Source of the DNA: Linum tenue
Lineage: Eukaryota > Streptophyta > Magnoliopsida > Malpighiales > Linaceae
Direction of reading: 5' to 3'
DNA: 64,000 nt
Assembly: GCA_946122785.1 (NCBI GenBank)
Contig: CAMGYJ010000004.1
Coordinates: 60,024,679 to 60,088,678 of the forward strand
This document shows, one piece after another, positions 47,023 to 57,858 of the stretch; position 1 is the stretch's first letter, and every line of letters starts with the position of its first letter. Made by a program: the position numbers and the translations under genes. The notes under the pieces were generated by a model. The model was not told where the DNA came from. It saw only the letters and a list, made by a program, of their open reading frames with translations, and made no database searches.

Positions 47023-49219
47023 CAGTGGAGGAGCCACATTAAGTCCAGGGTGGGCATCGGTCGATTCGGTCCAAGATCGGACCAAACTATTTTCGGACCG
47101 GATCAAAATTTCTTCTAAATCAAGAACCAAAGTCGAATCGTTATTACTTCGATTCGGTCTGGATCAAACCATATATAGCTCGTTTCTGTCTGGACCATCC
47201 CATTGGACCAACTAATCTTTCATTAGAATAAAATTACTCTTAAGGGACAACATGAGAATTAAAAAAATGTAATTATACAAAAGAAGTAATAAAATTATCC
47301 GAATTTTAATACTACACAATTCTTAAAAAACCACATGTTCCAAAATACTATGTAAAAAGCTAAACATGAACTGCTGTTTAAACTACAAGACAATAGTCTT
47401 TTGTGTGTGCCTACGGTGACATGCATGTCACGGTGACTTGCACTTTCCGGTCGACCTCAGTTAGGATTAGGTCGACCTCACATAGAATTCGGTCGACCTC
47501 ATATAGGATCCGGTCGACCTCATTTAGGATTCGGTCGACCTCATATAGGATCCGGTCGACCTAATATGTTGTTTCAGTGTAAAAAAAGTTCATGGTGCCT
47601 ACTTTGGATATTCATATCATACAATTGGCTAGATGGAAATTGAAGACTAATGACTTGTTTTGAAGCTGGAGTGTCCCTCTACATATTGAAGTGATTGAGA
47701 GCTCGATAGGAAGTCCAGAAGACCATTTTTGAACCTCATCAAAAGGCTATGCCAAAACTGGGAAACTGCCTAGAAATGGCTAAGTCTGGAAACGTGTTTG
47801 TGAAGCCTATTTTTGAGCTCAATTCGAGAAGCATGAATGCGAGTCGAGTCCAGGAGCCTCTACCACGTTAAATTAGGTATGTTTTTATACAAATTCAAGG
47901 AATTGGATGAAATATTGGATATCTTTAAGGCTTCAAACAAAAGGGTCGAAGTTGCTACGAAGGCTGTTTTTCTGGCAGACTTCGAGCACAAGCAAGCTGC
48001 CAGAAAAACAGCCTTCGTAGCAACTTCGAGCCTTTTGTTTGAAGCCTTAAATATATTCAATCTTTCATTCAATGCCTTGCCTTTGTATAAAAAAAATACG
48101 TAATTTAACATGGTAAAGGCCCCTGGACTTGACTCGCATCCATGCTTGTCAAATTGAGCTCCAAAGTAGGCTTGACAAACACGTTGCCAGACTTAGCCAT
48201 TTTCAGGCAGTTTCCCAGTTTTGGCATAGCCTTTTGGTCAGGTTCAAAAATGGTCTTCTGGACTTTCTATTGAGCTCCAAAGTACTTTAATGTGTAGAGG
48301 GACACTTCAGCTTCAAAACAAGCCTTTAATCTCCAATTTCCATCTAGCCAATTGTAAGATATGAATCTCCAAAGTAGGCACCATGAAACTGTTTGTACAC
48401 TGAAACAACTGATTAGGTCGACCTGATCCTATATGAGGTCGACCGAAAAGTGCATGTCACCATGACATGCATGTCACCGTAGCAAAGTCCTAGTCTTTTT
48501 ATTCAATCTCAAAGCCAAAGGTAGTCTAACTAATTGCCTCTCTAATCTTTCATTTTCATTTCCAGTGCACGTTGGACCATCCAATCTCCAGAATTTCCAC
48601 TTGTCCATTAGAAATATTTTCTTCTGCAATATAAGCACATGATACAAGGCATTAGAAAGGAGTTTAACAAAGTGACACTTACTCCAAGAACTAGTGCAAG
48701 CAAGCAGCTCTCTTGATCGAAGCAATGCCGATGAGAACCCTAATTTGAGGGTAAGACTATAGGAGCGTGAGTGACGAGTCTATGTCAGGAAAAGTCAATT
48801 ATATTTATAGGTAGTTAAGTGTCGTGTAGGGTTTTCACTTTTCAACTCCAAGTCGACTTGCCTTCTCGGAGCATAATATAATAGGCAATTCATTTAATTA
48901 CAATTCGGTCTGATCCTTAGCTTGATTTTATGGTTTCGGTCTAGACCAAACCAAAACAGAATATTAACCAAAATCAGGAATCAAAGTCGAATTGAAAGAT
49001 AAACAGTTCGATCCGATGTGAACCGAATTTTTGCACACCCTAGCTATAGCCCCCCTCAACTTTTGAAAATAGGTAAATTTACATGAAAAATGTGTAACAA
49101 ATTCTAAAAATTGACTAGTTGGTAAGCCATTAGCCCCCCTCACCAATGACCATGGTTCAAACTAATCCAGTGTATATTTTTTTAGCCCCCCCCCATTCAA
49201 ATTTCTGGCTCCGCCACTG
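47023..49219. mobile_element. hAT-type element (2.2 kb) with perfect 8-bp duplication, nested host
   Basis: The ends CAGTGGAGGAGCCACATT and the complement of the right end (CAGTGGCGGAGCCAGAAATT) are bounded by ATTGTACA on both sides (47015-47022, 49220-49227). A second pair of inverted ends (AGGGTGGGCATCGGTC near 47048; GAATTTTTGCACACCCT near 49038) indicates another hAT-like element inside. Within that lies the Mutator-like copy B. Confidence 0.85.
47403..48490. mobile_element. GGTCGACC Mutator-like element, copy B: near-complete foldback
   Basis: A perfect 9-bp duplication TAGTCTTTT flanks it (47394-47402, 48491-48499). The ends are GTGTGTGCCTACGGTGACAT and, in complement, GGACTTTGCTACGGTGACAT. 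The left arm has five or six GGTCGACCTCA(T/C) units. From 47580 to about 47990 the sequence is repeated in reverse complement from about 48400 to 48000 (CCTACTTTGGA; GGCTATGCCAAAACTGGGAA; GCTTCAAACAAAAG), with a loop near 47990. The whole element is therefore one large hairpin. Open frames on both strands encode almost the same peptide simply because of this symmetry. Confidence 0.88.
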
Positions 49220-49510
49220 ATTGTACAATCGATTTGTGTTGGTTCATATCGGTTTCACAATCGGCATCGATTGAATGGCATTCCACAGCTCACAAGCAAG
49301 GTTGTTAAACCCCTATCGAACCCCCGTCTGACCCAAGTCGGGTTTCAAAACTGCCTCCAGAAAGCCCCCTGTCTTACCCCTAAAGAGGAAGAAGAAGAGA
49401 AGGGGAAGAGAGGAAGAGGAACGAAGGAAGGAAGATGGTGGGTGGGTAATGGAGGTTAGGTAGATTTATTTTGTAGAAAATAAGTTTTTAATAGATATAT
49501 GTATGTACTG

Positions 49511-50670
49511 AATTGCTGTTCGTCGCCCTAAAATTCAAATTTTATCACCCTAAAACATAACAAATTGACATATGTACCCTTCATCCCCAACCCACATCCG
49601 CCGGCGGCCACCCTTACTCATCCCCAAACCACATCCGCCGCCGCCCCTGCCCCAAACGTCAATAAACATTACAAACTAAATATAACCCAGCCCCATCTCT
49701 GCCACCCCTGCTCAACCCCAACCCCCCTGTCCGTCGCCCCTGCTCACCCCCATTTCCGCCATCTGCTGCCGCTGTTGCCGCTGCTGCTACTCGATTATCG
49801 AAGGGAAGGAGGAGGAAGAAACAAGCCGGCCGCTGCTGTTGCTGTCGCTGGAGTCGAGAGGAAGGTCCCCTCGTTTTCCCTGGCCGCTCTCCGCCTGACA
49901 AAAGGAAGAATACGCCGCCGCTGAATCTTCAATTATTTTTATTTTTTATTTTTGTTGGCTGCCAGAATATTTTAAGGGTGCGTTTGGATAAGTGTATTTT
50001 AAATGTAAGGTATTTGAAATACTAGCATTTGAAATAGATGTATTTGAAGTATTAGCATTTGAAATACATATAATTCAAATTCATTGTTTGGATACTCATT
50101 TGTAATTTGTTTGTATTTTTGTATTTATGATTTTCAATTTCAATTTTTAATTTTCTGGTCACTTACTACAAATTTTGGTAAATTACAGTTTGGTACCCAA
50201 AATTATTTTTTCTTACAATTTAGTACCTAAACTTTTAAAATTTTACAAAAAGGTCCTGAAATTTTGATGGTAAAATTACATTTTGGTACCTTTATATGTT
50301 TTGCCTCACACTATAGTACCTAAACTTTTCATATTTTACAAAAAGGTCCATTCTTTTGTTAGGAGGTATTTCAAATCACTAGTTGTTGAAATGTATTTGA
50401 AGTTGACAAAAAATACACTAGACATGTATTTGGAAATCACCCCATGAATTTGACACAAATCCAAATACCAAATATAATTAATATCCAAACACATGATTTG
50501 GTATTTGAAAATCCAAATCACAAATACCAAATCCAAATCCTTGTATCCAAACGCACCCTAAGGGAATTTTAGATGTTAAGTGTTTGAAAGAAAAATAAAT
50601 AAAGGATATTATAGTAAATGTAATTTAATTAGGGTGACGAATAAGAAATTTTAGGGCGACGAATAGCAAT
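49511..50670. mobile_element. TIR element with GTTCGTCGCCCTAAAATT ends, middle of the nest
   Basis: The left end ATTGCTGTTCGTCGCCCTAA and the complement of the right end (ATTGCTATTCGTCGCCCTAA) are 19 of 20 identical, followed by TCACCCTAA on both arms. 49580-49925 is C-rich and gene-like (Pro/His-rich frames) but unrecognised. No clear target duplication was seen. Confidence 0.6.
49976..50560. mobile_element. Harbinger/Tourist-like MITE, innermost of the nest
   Basis: The ends GGGTGCGTTTGGATA and TATCCAAACGCACCC are inverted repeats with TAA on both sides (49973-49975, 50561-50563). The core has TTTGGTACC(C/T)A-type units like those inside the hAT MITE at 30096. Confidence 0.85.
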
Positions 50671-50860
50671 GTTCATGAAGATAAATTTTATTTCAGCCAT
50701 TAAATTTTTAATTACTATCTTATTTGTATATATATTTAGAAAACGTCTAAAACGGCTCAAATTAAACCATATCCCGATCAGACCATTAAATCTCAAACGA
50801 AGTTAAACCCCCTGCTTAACCGATTTAATGACTTAAATCAGTTTGACAACCTTACTCATA

Positions 50861-53146
50861 AACGAGAAGAGGGGCGGGTGGGCTGGCTTTGAAGGCAAGT
50901 TGTGTGTCTGACTCACTGTGTGCCATCCAATTCATCACCGCCTAACCTTCCACATCTGCCAACTGCCATTGCCTTTTGTTGTGTTGTGTACAAGCCCGGA
51001 CATTAGACATTTTCTTCTTTTTTTTCCCACTTCTTCTTCTTCGTCCTGGATATACCTCTTTTCTTTTCCTTTTCTTCTCTCTTGGTTAACTCTCATTTTC
51101 GCTTCTTCTCTTTTCCTATTATGTGTACCGTACAGCGACGTGCTGTCTACCAGTAGATTTCAGGTCTTCATCCTCGCTGCGCTAGCTTCTACTTCTATCA
51201 CCTCACCATACACGTTTCTGTCAACCGTTCGTAGATTCACAAGTCACGACTAGTTAAATTATTAGACGGCTCATAAAAAAAAAAATCTTACGTCTCGTGA
51301 TTGTGTCACTCAAACTCCATAAGATCTGTTCATGTCGCTCAATCGTAAAGAAGATTTTGCCACGCAATTCCTCTTCACCGGTTGATCGAATTTTCGGAAG
51401 GAAAAACTCAGAGGAATGTTGACGGCGAGATTGAAAACTCTCTTCCATCTTCTTTCCTCTTTTTTTCGACTTGAATGCTTCTCAAATAAATTAAACCCAC
51501 TCTTGTTGGATAGTCCACTCCAATATATAACTATATATAAGTTGTCATCTCTCCGTTGAAACGGGACGGTAAAAAGAAACAGCCTGCATGATGACACCAT
51601 CTAGTTTATTAACAATTGGATCTCCTAATTACAACGGGTCGTCTGTGTGCTTAAACTAAATTAATTAATAAATTAATCCAAAGTCCAAACAGAATTACCA
51701 AAAGCAAAACAATATTCTATTGGTAGAGAACTTGAGACTACTGACAAGTATACGTAACGGGATACCTCGACCATCGTAAACATGTAAATCGAGTAAATAT
51801 ATTAATAGGGGTGACAATGGATCCTGTTGGTTAAGATTTTTGTTAGATTAAATTAAATTTTGTGGTTAACACTTATTAAAAAATTCAGAAAAATATGAAT
51901 TGGGTTTTAAAAGTGAAAACCCAACCCAACAAGTATTCACAGGAGTCGGGACAAACATAATTATAAATTATTTCTCCGAACACCAACGTCATAATCAAAA
52001 TTTTGCCTATAAATATAAGTACATAAAAACTATTAACATCCACAAATTATCAATAATGTTAGCTCTACGTTGCCATAAAAATCAAGAACATCTACTAATT
52101 ATTCATATTGTTCCGCTTAGGTATACAATGATATCGTTTTACTTTATATGAGTTAGATAGTAAACGGGTTGGATTTTGGAAAAACCAAACCCGACTCAAT
52201 TGCCAATTTTAAAAACGAGTAGAACCTACACCGACCCAATTTACCCATTGTGATCGAATTAAATTAGATAAGTGTACTCATAGATTCATGTTCAGTTGTA
52301 ATCCTAATTAATAGCACTAGTCTGATTAATTACTTGACTAATTGCCCATCTATTCGTTACAGAGCCTAGCCTAGGGTAGTGGTATCTTATTTTATTGTCG
52401 AGAGCGAAGAACTCATGGTGACATATATTGCATATCAAACTCCACATTAATTGCAGATGGGATTTGATCCTGAGATCCAAGATGGGATCCATATATAACA
52501 ACTGCCTTCACAAATCAGTGAAATCACAAGTAATACTTTGGAGGAGGATCAAGCCATCAAGTAATAGTAAGTAACAGGCTACAATGGCTTTCATTATCTG
52601 CAAACAACGAATTTTTATTTTACAGGTTGGCATTTGGAGGATGGGATTTGGAACACCAAATTGATAAATTGGGTACCTTTTTGTAATTAACCAATTCGAG
52701 TTGTACTTAGGGTTTGTCGGAGCAAGCCTATGCCTATATGTTGTGGTAATTGTTGTGCAAAGGTTCAAGTCAAAATTAGTGAACTCTTGTACAACAAAGT
52801 CTCTCTCACGGACTAATGTTTGACCTTCAAGTGAAATCACGTTAAAATCTCGGTGTCGCGTATATTATCAATTTGAAATTGAACGTGTTTGGACAAGAAC
52901 AACATTGAGATGGATGATCTTTTTCAAAAGTTCTCGTGTTACTCCTCTATATATAGTAAGAAAAAAAATTTGAGTTGTTGCTTGTGTTTGTTTGGAGCTT
53001 GTTTAGTGGAATCATGAACCTAACAAGCTGTATTTTGTCACAACTAAGTTCAATGGAAAACTCAATGTTTTTGGATTGTCCACCATTTGTGTCGACCAGG
53101 CAACGAGGGTGGAAAAGATTATCCCTCTACTCTGTCTCTGTTTAAG
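50861..53146. other. Intergenic, no gene recognised
   Basis: T-rich stretch 51000-51130 has open frames with no family resemblance. 51810-52255 resembles a decayed hAT MITE (AGGGGTGACAATGG at left). A frame near 53030-53130 (TTKFNGKLNVFG) faintly recalls a copia gag start but is too short to call. Confidence 0.35.
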
Positions 53147-54305
53147 CCTCAATAGATAAAACTCTGCGGTTCACTCCAAGAAGTTTACCTATTGGAGGTT
53201 TTACAGCCTTGATGTGCTCATCCACATCATCATCATCTTCACAATCAGAGTCAGAACTAAATCCATTCCTCATGGGCTTCTTTTCATACTCATCCTCATA
53301 AAAGTATTCCCCATCTCGCAAGACCATAGCCTTCTTGTTGGGGCACTGGTTGTCTTTGTGACCTCGTCCCAAGTACTTGAACCGTTGGATGCTTCTAGTT
53401 GATCCTTCATTTCTGCCTTGGATGACCCGGGAGGGGGGGGGGGGGGGGGGGGGGGGGTCGTATTTCTAGACGCTGGCTTGTCACCCTCTGGCCTAGAGTG
53501 ATTCACATTGGCCTCAGGAAGGCCCTCTGCAAATGGTTTGGGCGAAGGTGGGTACCTTCTTCCCGAGCTCACTTCATCTTTTTCTCCAGCTTAATGGCTA
53601 GGTGTACCACGTTCTCAAGCTCCACAAACTGACGAAGCTTGACTTTATGCTTGATCTCTTGGTTGAGCCCATGTAAGAAGCGAGCAATCATTGTTTTCTT
53701 GTCCTCCCTCACATATGCCCTCATGAAGAGCAGTTCAAGCTCCCGGAAATACTCCTCAACATATCGTGATCCCAGTTGAATTCCCTGTAAGGAATCAAAG
53801 AGTTCTCTTTGGTAGTATTTTGGCATGAACCTCTCTCTCATGAGCCCTCTCAATTCAATCCAAGTTGTCATATTTGGCTGTTGATTCTTTCTTCTCTTGA
53901 GTTGTACCTGCTCCACCATACGGTTGCATAATTAGTGAATTCACAGCTTGATTCCGCGTAATTCTGCAATGACACCTTCGCGTCCCGGCTTAGGTGGTCT
54001 TCCACCATAATCACGAATGTCGTGTTCTTCATGCACTCGATTGGGCTCTGTTGTGATCAATCTCCGCACTAGGTTGCGAAGTCTTTCATCTAGGACTTGG
54101 TTGTTCCAGTCGGAACGCCCTGCTGTCGATCTCCCTCCGAAATTGGATGGAGTCCTACTAGAGCTCCCAGCGGGGCCGTGTTGTTCAGAGGTGCAAGAGT
54201 ATCCAGCCGCTTGTTAATCTGGTCGAATTAAACTTGGAAGGTTGTGTTCAATTGCTCCATGATGGTCTGCAAAAGTTGTGACATATTAACCTGATGTTCG
54301 GCCAT
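53147..54305 (-). pseudogene. Ty3/gypsy gag pseudogene
   Basis: Starts at an ATG (54305: MAEHQVNMSQLLQTIMEQ) just inside a primer-binding site and LTR. It has a stop about 30 codons in and several frameshifts. The capsid region (53919-53569) keeps TTWIELRGLMRERFMPKYY and DSLQGIQLGSRYVEEYFREL. The zinc knuckle near 53350 reads FKYLGRGHKDNQCPNKKA, having lost cysteines of the C-x-x-C-x-x-x-G-H-x-x-x-x-C pattern. The frame ends at 53147, with no protease, RT or integrase. It is a dead, 3'-truncated element. Confidence 0.85.
53433..53457. repeat. 25-base poly-G run
   Basis: An uninterrupted run of 25 G lies within the gag pseudogene, where it encodes polyproline on the minus strand. Runs this long are rare and prone to sequencing and replication slippage. 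Confidence 0.9.
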
Positions 54306-54440
54306 TGTGGGTTCTTCAAAAGGGATTTCTTCCTAAAACAACGATTCCTCTTCTGATCTGCGGTGTGCTATGGGATCTTTAGACCTCGTACGAGAAGAAA
54401 CATGTCCTCTCGCCTTCGATCTCACCACTGTGTTGAACCA

Positions 54441-54453
54441 GACTCTGATGCCA
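54441..54453 (-). other. Primer-binding site (initiator tRNA-Met)
   Basis: The minus strand reads TGGCATCAGAGTC, two mismatches from the plant tRNA-iMet complement TGGTATCAGAGCC. It begins two bases after the LTR end, as expected. Confidence 0.75.
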
Positions 54454-54455
54454 CC

Positions 54456-55044
54456 TGATAAGATCCCAAGCTTGTGAAAGCTTAGGTTCTTTTGATCAAA
54501 GTCGCGCGACTTCAAGAACGAACAAGAAAAGAGATTGTTTAAGGGGTTTTGTTTGTTTGGGATATAGTGGAATTGAAAGTGCAATCTCAATACGAAAATC
54601 GGGAGAAGACTCTAACAATATAAAAGATAGAATCTCGACCACAACCAAGGGGAAAACTTGATTGATACAGAGAAAAGTTCAAGTCTAAAGCTCATAACCA
54701 AGATAAAAATCAACATTCTGCCAAAAACTAGCCTTAAAACCTGAGTTTCAACCTTTGTATAGGCCTGGACAATTAAAGTAATAAAAATAACTTAAAAATT
54801 CAAAATCCTGTCACCCAGACCCAATTCCCAATCGGACCCAGCATATCCCCAATCGAAAATTGTAATCCACCACCCGGAGGTGCCTCTGCCCCTGATCCCC
54901 AGTCCACTCTCCCATTCCCCGGTCGGAGATTTACTTCCCTCCGATCAGGGGTCTTCCTCTCCACGCACGGCCAAATCGCATCAAAACTTGCCTAGACCCG
55001 TTACATGTTCCCTTTAAACAAATACTTATTGGGCCCGCTCAACA
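54456..55044 (-). mobile_element. 5' LTR of the gypsy relic (589 bp)
   Basis: On the minus strand it runs from TGTTGAGCGGGCCCAATAAG to GATCTTATCA, so it has TG...CA ends and is followed by the primer-binding site and gag. A partial second copy is at 9400-9950. The partner 3' LTR of this element is not in the window. Confidence 0.8.
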
Positions 55045-56335
55045 TCTATACAAACCTCTAATTTCAGGTGCTTTAGTCATAAACCAATTGATCTTCAAAG
55101 TTATTAGGACGCGGTAGAGATATTTTTGTCATTGTAAAAAGTAGTAGACGCCAATAAATTGGATTGAAAAATAAATGTTATATACATTATATCACATTAG
55201 TTGATTACAGAAGCCAAGCATGCAAATGGGCAAAGTTAAGTACACATAGAGATCATTAACAACACGGATGGGTTGGAAAAAGCAATTGTAACCACCAAAC
55301 CTTTCTCTATATATACTTTGTTTTCTTTTGCTTGTCGGTTCTTAATAAGCTCCCACCTTGATAGGAAATTCCAACTAATCGTAACTCATGTAGAGCTCGT
55401 AAGGACAAAAGTCAATGAGTTGTCTCTTCCTAAGATCAAGTGTTCTAATTAGTTATGAGAGAGTTAGCTAATTAAGTTAATTAGTGAGTGGCAATGTTTT
55501 TACGCTTTCCACTTTTGGAGGAAGGTTGAACAACATTTACAAAATTCTAATAAAATCAAAATTTGAAGTCGTCGTCCATCAATCCTATGATCCAATGACT
55601 TAAAATTAATAAGGAATAATGAGGGGTAGTATGGTAAGTTCTTCGTCTTTTATAATTTCTCCGTTTGTATGCCACGAATCTTAGAAGAAAATTTTGACCA
55701 TTTAAATCCTATTTAATCGGATGAGATATCCATCGTTCTAACTTGAAATTTAAATTTTTTGCATAGGAAATATACATTAATTATGATATACATAATGATA
55801 TTCATTGTGCTATATAGAATTGTCATATCATAATGCCATCAAAATATGACAGTTTCCAACATATTTCTTTGGTCAAATATAAGACTTTATACTATCAACA
55901 AATATGATACCCACATAACAACAATATGGCAAGGCTCCATAATATCATCCAAGGACGAAGCCAGGATTTTAGTGTACGGGGGAGGGCTGAAAATAAAAAA
56001 AATTATAATGTACCAGTATAATGCAAATAAAAAGATCTATAATAATTTTGTATGTGTTGGTCATCAAATTTTTATGCTTTCATACCTATTGATAACTCAA
56101 ATTAAGATCTAAATAAGTGGAATCGAAAGAGGCAAAGGGAACATTGGAGTTTTTTTTTATAAGATAGTAGTTCATATGCAACCAGACTCCCGATGAAAGA
56201 GCATTTTTTGTCACTAGGTGGACAACTATGTGAAACCTACAAGGATCAAGAAGAAACGAAACTTATTCAGGTAGAGAGAAAAAAGAGAAAACTTCCTTAC
56301 GATTACCCATGCCTAAGACCTAAGAGCAATAAACC
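55045..56335. other. Intergenic, possible hAT-like end
   Basis: AAGGACGAAGCCAGGATTTT near 55951 recalls CAGTGGCGGAGCCAG-type termini, but no matching partner or target duplication was confirmed. No coding frame. Confidence 0.4.
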
Positions 56336-56633
56336 CTTCACTACAAAAAAAATGAGTCTATGGCAAGGGTTTGGTAGCAGGGGTTCATGAAACCCCTGTT
56401 AGTGTTTCCTGAAACTCCCGTAGATGCGGTATATTTCAGGGGTTGAGAAACCCTTGCTAGGGAATTAAGTAATTAACCAACCATTTCATCTAGTTTTACT
56501 GTTTCTAGCTTTTCACGGGGCAAAAAAAATCTCAATCCCAAATGTAAAGAAACAAATCCCTAGTCCAGTGCCACTTCCCGCTTCCATCTTCTAATGCTTC
56601 TTCTTCCATAGCACAAAATCCCTAGTCAGCATT

Positions 56634-56818
56634 CGAGCTTTGCCGATAGCGTCTCCGACGAAGCTAATTCGACGGCGGTTAACGAGCTCCAGCACGCGAG
56701 CTTTGCCGATAGCGTCTCCGACGAAGCTGATTCGACGGGCGGTTAACGAACTCCACCATACGAGCATTGCCGATAGCTTCTCCGACGAAGCTGATTCGAC
56801 AGGCGGTTAATGAACTCA
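56634..56818 (+). repeat. Triplicated 63-64-bp unit in the CACTA element
   Basis: Units start at 56634, 56697 and 56761, each beginning CGAGC(T/A)TTGCCGATAGC and containing CTCCGACGAAGCT(A/G)ATTCGAC. It may come from a captured coding or leader sequence. Confidence 0.85.
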
Positions 56819-56907
56819 CTGGTAGCTGTTCGTGAAATTCGATAGAGATTGCAATCTCCGATTGAAATCAATTTTAATTCTCTCAATTAGGTTATTCACT
56901 ATCACTC

Positions 56908-56912
<5 letters not shown>

Positions 56913-56955
<43 letters not shown>
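56913..56955 (+). repeat. (CT)n microsatellite
   Basis: An almost pure CT run of about 40 bases. Confidence 0.95.
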
Positions 56956-56959
<4 letters not shown>

Positions 56960-57610
56960 TTTGATTGGAATCAGTACTTCTTGTTGTGGTAGATAGAACA
57001 TTCATTCCATGTGAGAGCAGAAGCTAGAAATTCGAAGCAGCAGAAGACGAAGTAACATGGATCGGCTCTCCGATGTCTTTTTGACTCTGGTGGTCGACGT
57101 CGACGACAACCAACAAAGGGACGATGCTCTGCTTCTTCGTCTCCTCCCCTTCCAAGCCCGAATCAAATAAAAATTCACTCACTGCTCGTCTCCGTTAATG
57201 CTTTCCTTGCTATCTACTTGATCCCTTATACATTCTAGGGTTTTACATTATGTTCTGGTTTTTGCTTGCTTAAGTGTAAGTTGTATTTTATAGTTTTTTT
57301 TATGTATCTACTAAAGCAGAGGATTCGGTGGGATTTATGTTGGTGGTTGGTGATGGTCAAATTTGTTGTGTGTACAGGAAAGAAGGTAGCGGATGAGATG
57401 CAAGATCAGCAGGAAATGGTAACTCCTTTTGTAGAGTACAAAATGCCTATTGTCTGATTGACTCCAAAATTACTGGACATTTCTTTTCATGATCCTTTTA
57501 CTTTGCCGGTACTCATCTCCCTGCTTCGTCTGCTACTTGATAGATTAGTCATTTTATACTGCTACTGTTAGCCATTTCCTTGTCCTGAACTATTCAGTTC
57601 TTTGTCATAG

Positions 57611-57858
57611 GATAGGATGATGATGGAGGTCAATTCGCTAGGGAAAACAGCTGAGGACATTGCACAGTGCTTTACTTAGACTCCATTGCAACCAAAGATC
57701 ATTGAATCTATAAAATCAGCTCATGCCCTTGGGTGGTACTCTTCACCTCCTTGCCAAAACCAGACCCCTTTAGCGATGTGGGTGGAGAATTTGATTGTTT
57801 TATTTTTGGTGCAGTGTGGTTTGTTCCCCAGATGTATATTGAGAATCATCAGTGATAG
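57611..57858 (+). pseudogene. Captured HAD-phosphatase exon pair (PHOSPHO1/PPsPase1-like)
   Basis: After an acceptor-like GTCATAG, a frame reads DRMMMEVNSLGKTAEDIAQC, then one stop, then TPLQPKIIESIKSAHALG. A second piece (57832-57858, after CCCCAG) reads CILRIISD. Concatenated, these match the plant HAD-superfamily inorganic pyrophosphatase/phosphocholine-phosphatase-like proteins around HAD motif II (the serine in I-x-S-D). The catalytic N-terminal DFDxT motif is absent and there is an in-frame stop, so it is a non-functional fragment. Confidence 0.6.

Larger units (their letters stand above)
49299..50853. mobile_element. Probable hAT-like element, outermost of a triple nest
   Basis: AAGGTTGTTAAACCCC at the left and GTTTGACAACCTT at the right are inverted ends. 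The flanks CTCACAAG and CTCATAAA match 6 of 8. It encloses the two elements listed next. Confidence 0.5.

Noticed and set aside
47837..48111. Two overlapping opposite-strand frames encoding nearly the same peptide
   Set aside because: The similarity is a direct consequence of the inverted-repeat structure of the Mutator-like hairpin and is not evidence of a protein.
49565..49924. 119-codon Pro/His-rich frame
   Set aside because: Composition-driven frame in the cargo of a TIR element. No homology recognised, so it is not called a gene.
50918..51253. 111-codon hydrophobic frame as a membrane protein
   Set aside because: T-rich DNA gives Phe/Leu/Ser-rich translations. No start context, homology or conserved motif.
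53030..53140. Copia gag start
   Set aside because: TKFNGKLNVFG is suggestive but only a dozen residues match and the frame ends soon.
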